Of a DNA stretch of 64,000 nt, positions 8,801 through 17,300 are shown piece by piece. The notes beneath the pieces were generated by a model. The model saw only the letters and a list, made by a program, of their open reading frames with translations, ran no database searches and had not been told where the DNA came from. Numbering within the stretch: the first letter of the stretch is position 1; each line of letters opens with the position of its first letter. The stretch spans positions 5,642,001 through 5,706,000 of the forward strand of contig OW818658.1 of assembly GCA_942492815.1 (NCBI GenBank), written 5' to 3'. Source of the stretch: JAEUWI01 sp942492815. GTDB taxonomy: Bacteria; Hydrogenedentota; Hydrogenedentia; Hydrogenedentales; JAEUWI01. Position numbers and translations under genes: made by a program.

Positions 8801-11513
8801 GGTGGTGGAGATGGCGGATTACCCCCTCGGACTTGATGGCAATGGTTCGGCGGGCGGGCGGGTCCGCATGCTGGAAGACGGGGACAAGGACGGGACCTAT
8901 GAGGGGTCCACGCTATTCGCGGAGGGACTCAGTTTCCCCAACGGCATCCTGACGTGGCGCGATGGCGTTATCGTGACCGCCGCGCCAGATGTAATTTTCC
9001 TGCGCGACACCAACGGCGACAACGTGGCCGACGAGCACGAGGTGCTCCTCACGGGTCTGACCACGGGTAACCAGCAGTTGCGCGCGAACGGCCTCCGCTG
9101 GGGCCTGGACAATTGGGTCTACGTGGCGGCGGGCGGCCACCACGGCGAGTATGGCCTGGAGACGAAGATTAAGTCCTCGCGCAACGGCACGGAAGTGCCC
9201 GTGGGCAGCCGCGATTTCCGCTTCCGTCCCGACACGGGCGAGGTGGAGCCCCAGAGCGGACCCACGCAGTTTGGACGCAATCGCGACGACTGGGGGCACT
9301 GGTTTGGCACGCAAAACTCGCGGCCGCTCTGGCACTATGTGCTCCAGGATCACTATTTGAAGCGCAACCCCTACCTGGCGACGCCCGACGGGCGCGTGCA
9401 AGTGCTCGGCGCGATCAACCCGCCCGTCTTTCCCGCGAGCGCATTGGAAAAGCGCTTTCACAGCTTCCAGGAGTCGGGACGCTACACCTCGGCGTGCGGC
9501 GGCATGATCTATCGCGATGGAACGCTCTTCCCGCAGGACGAAATGAACGGCTTCGCCTGCGAGCCCTTCCACAATCTTGTGCAGCGCATGGTGCTGGAGC
9601 CCGAGGGGGCTTCCTTCGCCGGGCGGCGCGCGGGGAAAGAAGGTCAACCCGATTTCTTCGCGAGCGACGACCGCTGGTGCCGTCCGGTGATGGTGCGCAC
9701 GGGTCCCGACGGCGCGTTGTGGATCGCGGACATGTACCGCTACATGATCGAGCACCCCGACTGGCTCCCGGAAGAGGGCAAGGCCGAATTGCTGCCCTTC
9801 TACCGCGAGGGCGACGACAAAGGCCGGATTTATCGCGTGCGCCTGACGGAAAACGCGCCCGAGGCCGTTCCCGCGCTTGCGGAGCTGGACGGTGACGGGC
9901 TGGTAGCCCAACTGGCCTCTTCCAATGGCTGGGTGCGCGACGAGGCCCAGCAGTTGATTCTGTGGCGGGGCGACCTGTCGGTTGTGCCCGCGCTGGAAGC
10001 CCTGACCCAGTCGGAAAATCCCCGGGCGCGCCTGCATGCGCTGTGTACGCTGGATGGACTCGGCGCGCTGGGCGAGGGCCTCGTGGCGGGTGCGTTGAAT
10101 GATGCGCACGCGGGTGTGCGTGAGAATGCGCTGCGCTTGGCGGAGTCGCGCATGACCCCGGCACTGTCAGCGCAGGTGGTCGCACTGGCGGGCGATTCGG
10201 ACCCCAAAGTTCGGTTGCAGGCCGCTTTTACCCTCGGCGAGGTCCCAGCGTCCCCCGAGGCTGGTTCGGCCCTGGCGTCGATTCTCGTTCGGGATCATGC
10301 CGATCCCTTCGTCACCGTGGCGGCGCTCAGCTCCGCGCTGCCCCACCAGGAATTGCTGATCGCCGAGCTGGCGAAGATCAACGATCCCGCGATCTACGCG
10401 TTGCGTCCCGCACTCGCGGGCATCGCGCTGGGCGCGGGTAACAAAGTGGCGGTGGCGACCTTACTCGCAGCAGCCTTCGAGGGCGCGCAGACTACCGCCG
10501 ATGCCCCCGCCCTCGAATCGTGCGTGGCCCTGCTCGATCTCCTCGCGCGCCAAGACACTTCGGTGGCCGCATTGAGCGAAGGCGCGGTGGAGGGACCCCT
10601 CACCGAAATGGCGAAGGCACATGCAGCGCTGCTCGAAGACGCGGGCGCACTCATGAGCGATGAACACACCGCTGCCGCGCCGCGCATCGCCAGCGCCGCC
10701 TTGCTTGCGCGCGTCCCTGATTCACGTGCGGCGGCCATCGCCTTCCTCGCGGGCCGGATCGCTGGCAAGACTCAGGAAGAGGCCCATGAGGCGCTCGATG
10801 CCCTCGCGGGTACGGGCGACGAGCAGGCACCGGCGATTGTCCTCGCGGCGTGGCCCGGCTTCAACCGGGAAACGAAAGCCCTCGCGGTGGACCGGATTCT
10901 CTCCCGCGCGTCCTGGGCCATGGCGCTGCTCGATGCCGTCGCGTCGGGTGCCATTGCCACCGACGACATCGATCCCATCCGCCGTTCGCGGTTGCTGCGT
11001 CATCCCGATGGCGCGGTGCGCGAGGCGGCCGCCGCACGCCTGGGTGCGGGCTCGTCGCCCGATCGCGCGAAGGTGATCGAAGCCTACGGCCCCGCGCTCG
11101 CGCTGACTGCCAACGTGTCGAGGGGCCATGCGCTCTACAAGGAATCGTGCTCGCCCTGCCATCGAATCGGCGAAGAGGGTATCGACATGGGCCCCGATCT
11201 CCGGACCGTCTCCCAGCATCCGCCGGAAAAGATCCTGGCGAACATCCTCGATCCGAATCTCGACATCCAGCCGGGCTACCACGCGTACAACTGTGAACTC
11301 CAAGACGGCGAGCAACTTTTCGGGATCATCGCCTCGGAGAATGCGACGAGTATCACGCTGAAGATTGCGGGAGGGACCTCGCGAGTGCTGCTTCGGAGCG
11401 ATATCTACAGCATGGAGAGCACGAGCCTATCTTTCATGCCCGACGGCTGGGAGGCCACACTGAAGCAACAGGATCTGGCGGATTTGATTGCGTTCTTGAA
11501 AAGCACGTATTGA
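5805..11513 (+). CDS. Giant secreted fusion: ceramidase-like, two LamG, heme dehydrogenase, HEAT, cytochrome c
   Basis: A 1902-aa exported protein. The signal peptide is about residues 1-32. Residues ~33-480 form a neutral/alkaline ceramidase-like domain (AAAVDITP start, SATHTHTAP metal-site motif near 120-128, SQGTSGDLMWMD). Residues ~485-700 and ~750-945 are two LamG/concanavalin-like domains (YWRMEE start, GKLDEIAVYPRAL; SVSLWFK, LAAFAFFDRAL). Residues ~970-1345 match the planctomycete membrane-bound dehydrogenase beta-propeller (FDWDAQGRLWVVEMADYP, FANGL-type strands, ALWIADMYRYMIEHPDW). Residues ~1355-1730 are HEAT-like helical repeats. The last ~140 residues are a Pirellula/Verrucomicrobium-type heme domain with CSPCH at 1782-1786 and MGPDL. 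The start used is MALPHF; an in-frame ATG 57 bases upstream lacks a signal peptide. Confidence 0.88.
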   Translation: MALPHFIWPRFFSRNLLIASILAAAAVEPALAQAVFRAGAAAVDITPLQYPVLVNGNFVEGTATTATDPIHARALALDDGASKLVFCIVDTCMMTRDLIDGAKAQVSAATGLPMDRMMVSATHTHTAPAAMGCLGSRMDPAYAAWLPGKLVEAMTAALNNLQPAQIGWSSIDDWEHTHNRRWIRRADRMLPDPFGETNVRANMHPGYESPDIIGPSGPVDPELSVLAVKTPDGKPIAVLANYSQHYFGSTPISADYYGHFCRQMAALLGQSTSEGEFVAMISQGTSGDLMWMDYGSPPAPPTIQDYAAEVAGYAIKAWHQIEWRDAAPLAVSEKKITLNFRVPDEKRLAWAREQVQLMGDRLPMTQPEVYAHEAIYLHERPTAELVLQAIQIGDLGITTLPNEVFALTGLKLKAQSPLEAHFNIELANGAEGYIPPPEQHTLGGYTTWPARTAGLEVEAEPKIVETLLGAMEEATGKPRRAVEPAMGPYAEAVMKGAPTSYWRMEEMAGAELLNTVHGGPQAKLLGGFARYLPGVASGSGIGAREALTESAFSGPGQINRTAHLSFGSLTDCNPVNRGDYTALVWFWLGEASGASDRSGELARLSHAVVQYTTNPSHEVTLSVTAEDGTVNGAGRYPANHWHFAAIVREGDQLRMHLDGAAEPEVVTKTSVEAGGLFFGNKLEGKLDEIAVYPRALPAAEIANLWEISGVAKYNADEKAEAERRIAEFQEKLGLPAFSADYGSAIAAMIPVISAPLDGRREKTLLDKGASLAVPVYTGGRIRGAVPGIANVYSVSLWFKNQTPNDANPITAYLFSRGPMGDPNANGEHLGISGNYQPDTIGKLSLYNGNTATQTLFGKSVIAPGSWNHLALVRNGEHATVYLNGNPEPEIDGTLPVTASSSPDFYLGARSDQFAPLNGGLAAFAFFDRALTAEEAAQLYTAAGVDTAAQRPGLASLPRSPEEGLKSIRVPEGFTVDLVAAEPLLLDPVAFDWDAQGRLWVVEMADYPLGLDGNGSAGGRVRMLEDGDKDGTYEGSTLFAEGLSFPNGILTWRDGVIVTAAPDVIFLRDTNGDNVADEHEVLLTGLTTGNQQLRANGLRWGLDNWVYVAAGGHHGEYGLETKIKSSRNGTEVPVGSRDFRFRPDTGEVEPQSGPTQFGRNRDDWGHWFGTQNSRPLWHYVLQDHYLKRNPYLATPDGRVQVLGAINPPVFPASALEKRFHSFQESGRYTSACGGMIYRDGTLFPQDEMNGFACEPFHNLVQRMVLEPEGASFAGRRAGKEGQPDFFASDDRWCRPVMVRTGPDGALWIADMYRYMIEHPDWLPEEGKAELLPFYREGDDKGRIYRVRLTENAPEAVPALAELDGDGLVAQLASSNGWVRDEAQQLILWRGDLSVVPALEALTQSENPRARLHALCTLDGLGALGEGLVAGALNDAHAGVRENALRLAESRMTPALSAQVVALAGDSDPKVRLQAAFTLGEVPASPEAGSALASILVRDHADPFVTVAALSSALPHQELLIAELAKINDPAIYALRPALAGIALGAGNKVAVATLLAAAFEGAQTTADAPALESCVALLDLLARQDTSVAALSEGAVEGPLTEMAKAHAALLEDAGALMSDEHTAAAPRIASAALLARVPDSRAAAIAFLAGRIAGKTQEEAHEALDALAGTGDEQAPAIVLAAWPGFNRETKALAVDRILSRASWAMALLDAVASGAIATDDIDPIRRSRLLRHPDGAVREAAAARLGAGSSPDRAKVIEAYGPALALTANVSRGHALYKESCSPCHRIGEEGIDMGPDLRTVSQHPPEKILANILDPNLDIQPGYHAYNCELQDGEQLFGIIASENATSITLKIAGGTSRVLLRSDIYSMESTSLSFMPDGWEATLKQQDLADLIAFLKSTY

Positions 11514-11518
11514 GGCAA

Positions 11519-11546
11519 TGGACAATTGACAATGGACAATTGACAA
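11519..11546 (+). repeat. Tandem 14-bp repeat (two copies)
   Basis: ATGGACAATTGACA is repeated directly twice, 14 bp apart, just after the stop of the giant fusion gene. Each unit contains the palindrome CAATTG. A shorter CCAGACT pair follows at 11553 and 11560. It is AT-rich against the high-GC background, and lies in the 5' region of the DUF2237 gene. Confidence 0.7.
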
Positions 11547-11649
11547 CGAATTCCAGACTCCAGACTTTGCGATTGTGCTATGCTACCTCTGTTAAGCATC
11601 GCCTGCGGATGCGGGCGCAAACTATTGGCATGGAAGTGGAGGTTGTATC

Positions 11650-12015
11650 GTGGCTGGAGCGAAGAATGTATTGGGCACCGACCTGCAGGAGTGTTCGCGG
11701 GATCCCCTGACCGGTTTTTACCGGGATGGCTGCTGCAACACCGGCGCGGATGATATCGGCCTGCACATCATCTGCATCCGCGCGACGGAGGAGTTTCTGG
11801 AGTTTTCGAAAGCGCGCGGCAATGACCTGAGCACGCCCCATCCCGAAATGCGCTTCGCGGGCGTGCAGCCGGGCGACCAGTGGTGCCTCTGCGCCATGCG
11901 CTGGAAGGAAGCTCTCGACGCGGGCATGGCCCCGCCCGTGGTGCTGGAGGCGACGCATATCTCCGCCCTGGAGTTTGTGAATCTGGCGGACCTGCGGGAG
12001 CATGCGGTTTATTAG
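11650..12015 (+). CDS. DUF2237 family protein
   Basis: A 121-aa cytoplasmic protein of the DUF2237 (COG3651) family, whose biochemical role is not established. The family signature is clear: NVLGTDLQECSRDPLTGFYRDGCC at the N-terminus, SKARGNDLSTPHPEM in the middle, PGDQWCLCAMRWKEA and APPVVLEATHISALE at the end. Conserved Cys residues (the CC pair, CLC) suggest metal binding or redox. The start codon is GTG at 11650, chosen because GGAGG (11638-11642) lies seven bases upstream. Length equals the family norm. It is convergent with the DUF1501 gene across a long hairpin. Confidence 0.92.
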   Translation: MAGAKNVLGTDLQECSRDPLTGFYRDGCCNTGADDIGLHIICIRATEEFLEFSKARGNDLSTPHPEMRFAGVQPGDQWCLCAMRWKEALDAGMAPPVVLEATHISALEFVNLADLREHAVY

Positions 12016-12026
12016 GCTGGAGTCTG

Positions 12027-12112
12027 TGGACGAGGTGGACGGTGTGGACTTAGTGGACATGTCCGCTCACCCATGACCATGTCCACCAAGTCCACACTGT
12101 CCACCTCGTCCA
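12027..12112. repeat. Period-9 inverted repeat hairpin, TGGAC word
   Basis: The left arm has TGGAC starting at 12027, 12036, 12045 and 12054, exactly every 9 bp. The right arm has GTCCA at 12081, 12090, 12099 and 12108, again every 9 bp. The 35-nt arms (12027-12061 and 12078-12112) are reverse complements at 33 of 35 positions, with a 16-nt loop. It sits between two convergent genes and could terminate both, although no T-run follows. Confidence 0.92.
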
Positions 12113-12142
12113 AAAATTGCCCAGGCCCCACTTTCGCTTCCC

Positions 12143-13591
12143 CTACGCCAGTATCCCATCGACCACTTTCCCGTGCACGTCGGTGAGTCGGTAATCCCGT
12201 CCCTGACTGCGGAAGGTGAGGCGCTCGTGGTCCACACCGAGCTGGTGCAACAGGGTGGCGTGCAGGTCGTGAACGTGGACCGGGTCCTTCGCGATGTTGT
12301 AGCCGTAGTCGTCGGTCTCGCCCCAGGTGATACCGCCTTTCACGCCGCCACCCGCCACCATGACGGAGAAGCAACGCCCGTGGTGATCCCTGCCGTAGTT
12401 GTCGCGCGAAATTCCGCCCTGGCAATAGGAGGTCCGGCCGAACTCACCGCCCCACACGACCAAGGTGTCTTCCAGTAACCCGCGCTGCTTCAGATCCTGG
12501 ATGAGCGCGGCCGTCGGCTGATCCACGTCGCCGCACTGGAGCGCAAGGTCTGTGGGCAGGCTGCCGTGCTGATCCCAGCCGCGGTGGTAGAGCTGGATGA
12601 AGCGCACGCCCCGCTCGGCCATGCGCCGCGCCAGTAGGCAATTGGCCGCATAGGTCCCGCGCTTGTGAACGCTGGGCCCATAGCTTTCGAGCACGGACGG
12701 GGGCTCGCCGGAGATATCGGTCAGCTCCGGCACGGAAAACTGCATGCGGTAGGCCATTTCGTACTGAGCGATGCGCGCGTTTATCTCGGGGTCGGCGAAC
12801 TCTTCCAATTGGGACTGGTTCAGCGCGGAGACGGTATCCAGCATGCGCCTGCGGGCTGTATCGCTGACGCCGGGGGGATTGGCCAGATAGAGCACCGGGT
12901 CGCCGCTCGGCCGCAGGGTGACGCCCTGGTGTTCGCTCGGCAGGAAGCTCGCGCCCCACAAATTCTGTCGCAGCGGCTGGGCGGGACGGCGCGAACTTCC
13001 GAAGGACACGAGGACGACGAAACCGGGCAGGTTCTCATTTTCACTGCCGAGTCCATAGCTCATCCAAGATCCGAAAGAAGGGCGACCGGGAAGTTGGCTG
13101 CCCGTCTGCATCATGGTCATGCCGGGGTCGTGGTTGATGGCCTCGGTATTCATCGAGCGGATGACGCAGAGTTCGTCCGCCACCTTTCCGAGGTTGGGCA
13201 ACAGCTCGCTGAGCCAGAGACCGCTCTGGCCGTGCTGCTGGAAGGTGAACTTCGACGCGGCCACGGGCAAGGTGCTCTGGCCGGAGGTCATGGTGGTGAT
13301 GCGCTGGCCCATGCGGATGGACGCGGGCAGATCCTGGCCGTGGAAGCGCTCCAGCGTGGGCTTGTAGTCGAAGAGTTCCATCTGGGACGGGCCGCCGGAC
13401 TGGAAGAGGTAAATGATGCGCTTCGCTTTCGGCGCGAGGTGGAATAGATCCAGTGCCCCTTTGGGCGTGGCGGTGGCCTGCGGCGCGGCGCCAAGGAGCG
13501 CACCGAGGGCGGCAATGCCGATACCGGCGCTGGAGCGCCCGAAGAACTGGCGCCGGGTGAGGAGTTGTTCGTGTTCGTGTTGCGGGTGCAT
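12143..13591 (-). CDS. DUF1501 twin-arginine exported protein
   Basis: A 482-aa DUF1501 protein, a family of the alkaline phosphatase/sulfatase superfamily in planctomycete-type genomes. The N-terminus has a TAT signal (TRRQFFGRSSAGIGIAALG), so it is exported folded. Typical blocks are LFQSGGPSQMELFDYKP, NHDPGMTMMQTG, RGVRFIQLYHRGWDQHG and LVVWGGEFGRT. It normally forms a pair with a DUF1549/DUF1553 cytochrome protein encoded just upstream; here that partner (14340-17777) is separated by a GxxExxY element. The paralogue at 48109-49545 sits directly beside its partner. Enzymatic activity of the family is unproven. Confidence 0.93.
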   Translation of the reverse strand: MHPQHEHEQLLTRRQFFGRSSAGIGIAALGALLGAAPQATATPKGALDLFHLAPKAKRIIYLFQSGGPSQMELFDYKPTLERFHGQDLPASIRMGQRITTMTSGQSTLPVAASKFTFQQHGQSGLWLSELLPNLGKVADELCVIRSMNTEAINHDPGMTMMQTGSQLPGRPSFGSWMSYGLGSENENLPGFVVLVSFGSSRRPAQPLRQNLWGASFLPSEHQGVTLRPSGDPVLYLANPPGVSDTARRRMLDTVSALNQSQLEEFADPEINARIAQYEMAYRMQFSVPELTDISGEPPSVLESYGPSVHKRGTYAANCLLARRMAERGVRFIQLYHRGWDQHGSLPTDLALQCGDVDQPTAALIQDLKQRGLLEDTLVVWGGEFGRTSYCQGGISRDNYGRDHHGRCFSVMVAGGGVKGGITWGETDDYGYNIAKDPVHVHDLHATLLHQLGVDHERLTFRSQGRDYRLTDVHGKVVDGILA

Positions 13592-13665
13592 GGGATTAGC
13601 CTAACGGATAGTTTGGGATATTCCAAGTCTCAAATAACGCTGCTCACCGCGGTCCAAATGAGATT

Positions 13666-14300
13666 TAACCTCAAAGGACGCAAATGGCTCATTGATAGGT
13701 TCTCTTTTGTGCGCTCACGGTTTACGCTTGTCTCGGGTTTTTAATCGCTAACGCTCGAGCATTGCTTGAAGTGTGGAAAGTGTGAGGAGCAGAAGAGAGA
13801 CCGCTCCACCTCCGATCCCAGAGCCTTTTCTGAATTCAGAGTTATAGATGAACTTTTTGATCTGGATATGATGGGCACCAAAATTGATGAGCAAACCATG
13901 CTCTTTCTGCGCAGATTTTAGATAACCCATCAACTGCGTGGTGTGCTCTGGAGCAAGCGCCTTAACAGTCTTGAGTTCGATGATGAGTACACCCTCAACG
14001 ATAAGATCGGCAATGTAGTCACCAATGATGGTGCCGTCTTCATCGTAGATCGTGATCGGATACTGCTGTTCGACTGATACACCCGCCTTTCGCAGACGGT
14101 GTGCCAAGGCATTCTCATAGGGCTTCTCCAAGTGTCCATGACCATGATAGGCGTGAATGTCGTAAGCCGTTTGCCGGACCAGATCGCAGAGAGACATGAT
14201 ATCCATTTGGAATCCCCTTGTTTGGTTTCTTCTATCCGAAAAGAACTTAGAACTCTGGAAGGTGAACCTATTATCGTTCACTTTGAGTCCTTTGAGGTTA
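13666..14300. mobile_element. GxxExxY element bounded by inverted repeats
   Basis: A ~635-bp AT-richer block holds one GxxExxY gene. TAACCTCAAAGGACGCAAA at 13666-13684 is the inverted copy, 18 of 19 matching, of TTTGAGTCCTTTGAGGTTA at 14282-14300. The block lies between a DUF1501 gene and its PSD1 partner, which are adjacent in the second copy of this pair in the window. A related flank recurs at 56883-56901. No transposase is present, so mobility is inferred. Confidence 0.6.
13748..14206 (-). CDS. GxxExxY family protein
   Basis: A 152-aa protein of the GxxExxY family (PF13366), related to proteins encoded in 23S rRNA intervening sequences and often found as stand-alone cassettes. The motif region is GHGHLEKPYENALAHRLR, followed by YIADLIVEGVLIIELKTVKAL and the ending QLMGYLKSAQKEHGLLINFG, all typical. 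The nuclease-like core (D...ELK) suggests a PD-(D/E)XK-type fold, but activity is not established. The start is ATG 14206 with AGGGG upstream; the frame is open 25 codons further but that part is the flank sequence. Base composition is lower in GC than both neighbours, which fits an inserted cassette. Confidence 0.9.
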   Translation of the reverse strand: MDIMSLCDLVRQTAYDIHAYHGHGHLEKPYENALAHRLRKAGVSVEQQYPITIYDEDGTIIGDYIADLIVEGVLIIELKTVKALAPEHTTQLMGYLKSAQKEHGLLINFGAHHIQIKKFIYNSEFRKGSGIGGGAVSLLLLTLSTLQAMLER

Positions 14301-14339
14301 GAATCCCTTCTTTGTTTGTTTCAGTGTGCGCATACGTTT

Positions 14340-17300
14340 TCAAAACTGCGTCACCGCCGCGTCGGTGTTCATCAAGGCATTCGCCACCAGGGTCCAGGCC
14401 GCGAACTCGGCCGTATCCAGCGCGATGTCGTAGTCAGATTCTCCCGTGTCCAATAATTCCCTGGCAGCTTCCGGAGCATCTCGATATTCGGCAAATTGCG
14501 CTTCGAACTGGGCCAGCAGCGCGGCCTTCTCGGCGGCGCGCGCTGGGCGCGCCAGCAGGAGCGTGCACGCATGGTCGATGCGCGCGGCGGCATCCGGACC
14601 GGCCTCCTTCATAATGCGCTCGGCCATGGCGCGGGCGGCTTCCACGTATTGCGTGTCGTTCATCAGCGCCAGGGCCTGGAGGGGCGTGTTGCTGCGGCTC
14701 CGGCGCGCGGTGCAGACTTCGCGGTTTGGCGCGTCGAAGAGGAGCATGCCGGGTGGCGCGGCGGCACGTTTCCAGAAGGTGTAGAGGCTGCGGCGATGCA
14801 ACTTGTCGCCGTGATCCTGAATGAATTCCTGGGCGGTGTAGCGCAGGCCTCCGCCGCCATAGGCCACGTCGCGCCAGAGGCCCGGCGGCTGGTAGGGCAA
14901 CACGCTGGGTCCGCCGAGCGCCTCCACCAGCAGCCCGCTGGCGGCCAGGGCGTTGTCGCGGATCTGCTCCGCATCCAGGCGGTAGCGCGGACCGCGGGCC
15001 AGCAGCCGGTTCTCCGGATCGCGATCCGAGAGCTCGGGCCGCACGCGCGAGTTCTGTCGATAGGTGGCGGAGGTGACGATGCGCCGCTGCAGGGCCTTCA
15101 TGTCCCAGCCGGAGGCGATGAAGTCGCGGGCGAGCCAGTCGAGCAACTCCGGATGGCTAGGCCATTCACCCTGGGCACCAAAGTCATCGGCGGTGCGCAC
15201 GAGGCCCGCGCCGAAAAAGCGCTGCCAGTCGCGGTTCACGGCGACCCGCGCGGTCAGTGGGTTCGCGGGGTCCACCAGCCACTTCGCTAGACCGAGGCGG
15301 TTCCGTGGCAGGTCTTCGGGCCACGCGTGGAGTGCGGCGGGTACGGCGGGCGAAACGGGATCGCCGGGCTGGTCGTAGAGTCCGCGCAGGAGGATGTTTG
15401 CGGGGCGGGGCTCAGGCCGCTCCTCCATGACCATCGTGGTGGGGATCTGTTTGTCGAGCTGGGCCAACTCCCAGCCGCGATCCAGCTCTTCCGCGTGGAG
15501 CGCGGGCCACTGATCCCAGTTGCGGCTTCGATAGAAGGCGCGCAGGGACGTCTTTTCGGCATCCGAGCGCGCGGCGGGATCGCGCAGCAGCGCTCGCTCC
15601 ACGTCAAGGGGCATGGGGCCGATGGCCTCGCCACGGCGCGCGAAGAAAAAGGTGTGGGCATTGAAATCGTAGTAGTCCACTGTCTTCACGAGTATGCTGT
15701 TCTCGCCCGCCTTCAACTCGATGGTAACGGGTGCCGGGTGCGCTCCCACTTCGCCGCGTTGGGCTTCCTTATCCAAGACGAGGCGGCCATTGACCCAGAG
15801 GCGTACCGCGTTGCGGTTGTCCAGGGAAAGCTCCATGGTGCGAGGACCGGGGGCGCTGATGCTGCGGTGAAACCAGGTGGCGCAGTTTTTTCCGCTGAGG
15901 TTGTGGGCCACGCCATCGGCCAGGCCACCGGGGAATGCGATCCACTTGGCCCGGCCGTCGTCATACTTCGCGCTCAGATCGATCTGACCTGGATCGACGT
16001 GGCTGGCGGCCAGCGCCTCGTCGCCCGAGGTCGCGATATAGGGTCCGTTCACGAGCCAGCCACCGACGGTCGCCGGAAGGAAGGCAGGGTCGCTGGAGAG
16101 ACGAAGAGAGATTCGGTCGCGCGCGGCGGCCAGTTCGGCGCCGCGGAGCACCACCCGGATGCGCGTGCCTTCCGCAAAGCTGAAGGGTGCGGCGGGCACG
16201 AAGACGGCACTGGTGACGTCGGTTCCGGTGACGACAAAGACCGATTCCGCATTGCCATCATAGGCTGACTGAACGCCGTCACGCGTGGCCGTGCTTTCGG
16301 CAAAGGCGACGCGCGCTTCCGGCGCTTCACCGGCAATCGGTGCGATGTGGAGCTCCACTTCCGCCAAGTTCAGGTCGCTACCGGGAACCACATCGAGGCG
16401 CAGCGCGGTGATATCGCGCAGGGTGGTGTCGCCAGTGAAGACCAGACCCGGCGCGGTGCTGTCTTCGGTGACCGAAGTCGCTTCGAGTACAGTCCAGCGC
16501 TTGGTGGTCATGTCGCGCTCGGCACTCTCCCACTGCTGCTGCGCGGCATCCAGCGCGGGATCGTCGCGGAGCTTGCGCTCACGGACGGCCGATAATGCGG
16601 ATTCCAGCCGGGCCGTTTCCGCTTGCTGCGCGGGCATGGGGGCCTTGATGCGCGGTAGGGAATTGCCATCGAGTTCGGTGCCGAAGAGCTTCGATTCTTC
16701 CTCGGAAACATTGTTGAAATAGGCGTAGAACTCGAAGAACTCCTTTTGGGAGATCGGGTCGTACTTGTGGTCGTGGCACTGGGCGCACTTCATGGTGAGG
16801 CCCAGCCAGGCCGTGGCCGTGGTGTCCACGCGATCCACCACGTTCTGCACGCGGAACTCTTCGAAGATTGCACCACCCTCCATCATGATGGGGTGATTGC
16901 GATTGAAGCCCGTGGCGATGCGATGCTCCAAGGTTGGCTCCGGAAGGAGATCGCCCGCAATCTGCTCGATGGTGAACTGGTCGAAGGGCACGTTCGCGTT
17001 GAAGGCGTCGATGACCCAGTCGCGATAGCGCCACATGGTGCGGGCAATGTCGGCGGCGTAGCCGTTGGTGTCGGCATAGCGCGCAATGTCCAGCCACTGA
17101 CGCGCGCGGTGTTCGCCGTGGCGGGGCGAAGCCAGGAGGCGCTCCACGACCTTTTCGTAGGCGTCGGGGGCGGCATCCTGGAGGAAGGCCGCGACTTCGT
17201 CCGGAGTCGGGGGGAGCCCCGTGAGGTCCAGGGTGACGCGCCGGATCAGCGTGTGCCGGTCGGCTTCGGGCGCGGGGGCGATACCTTCGGATTCGAGACG

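Noticed and set aside
12027..12112. Classical rho-independent terminator
   Set aside because: The stem is far longer than usual and no T-run follows on either strand; the period is the dominant feature.
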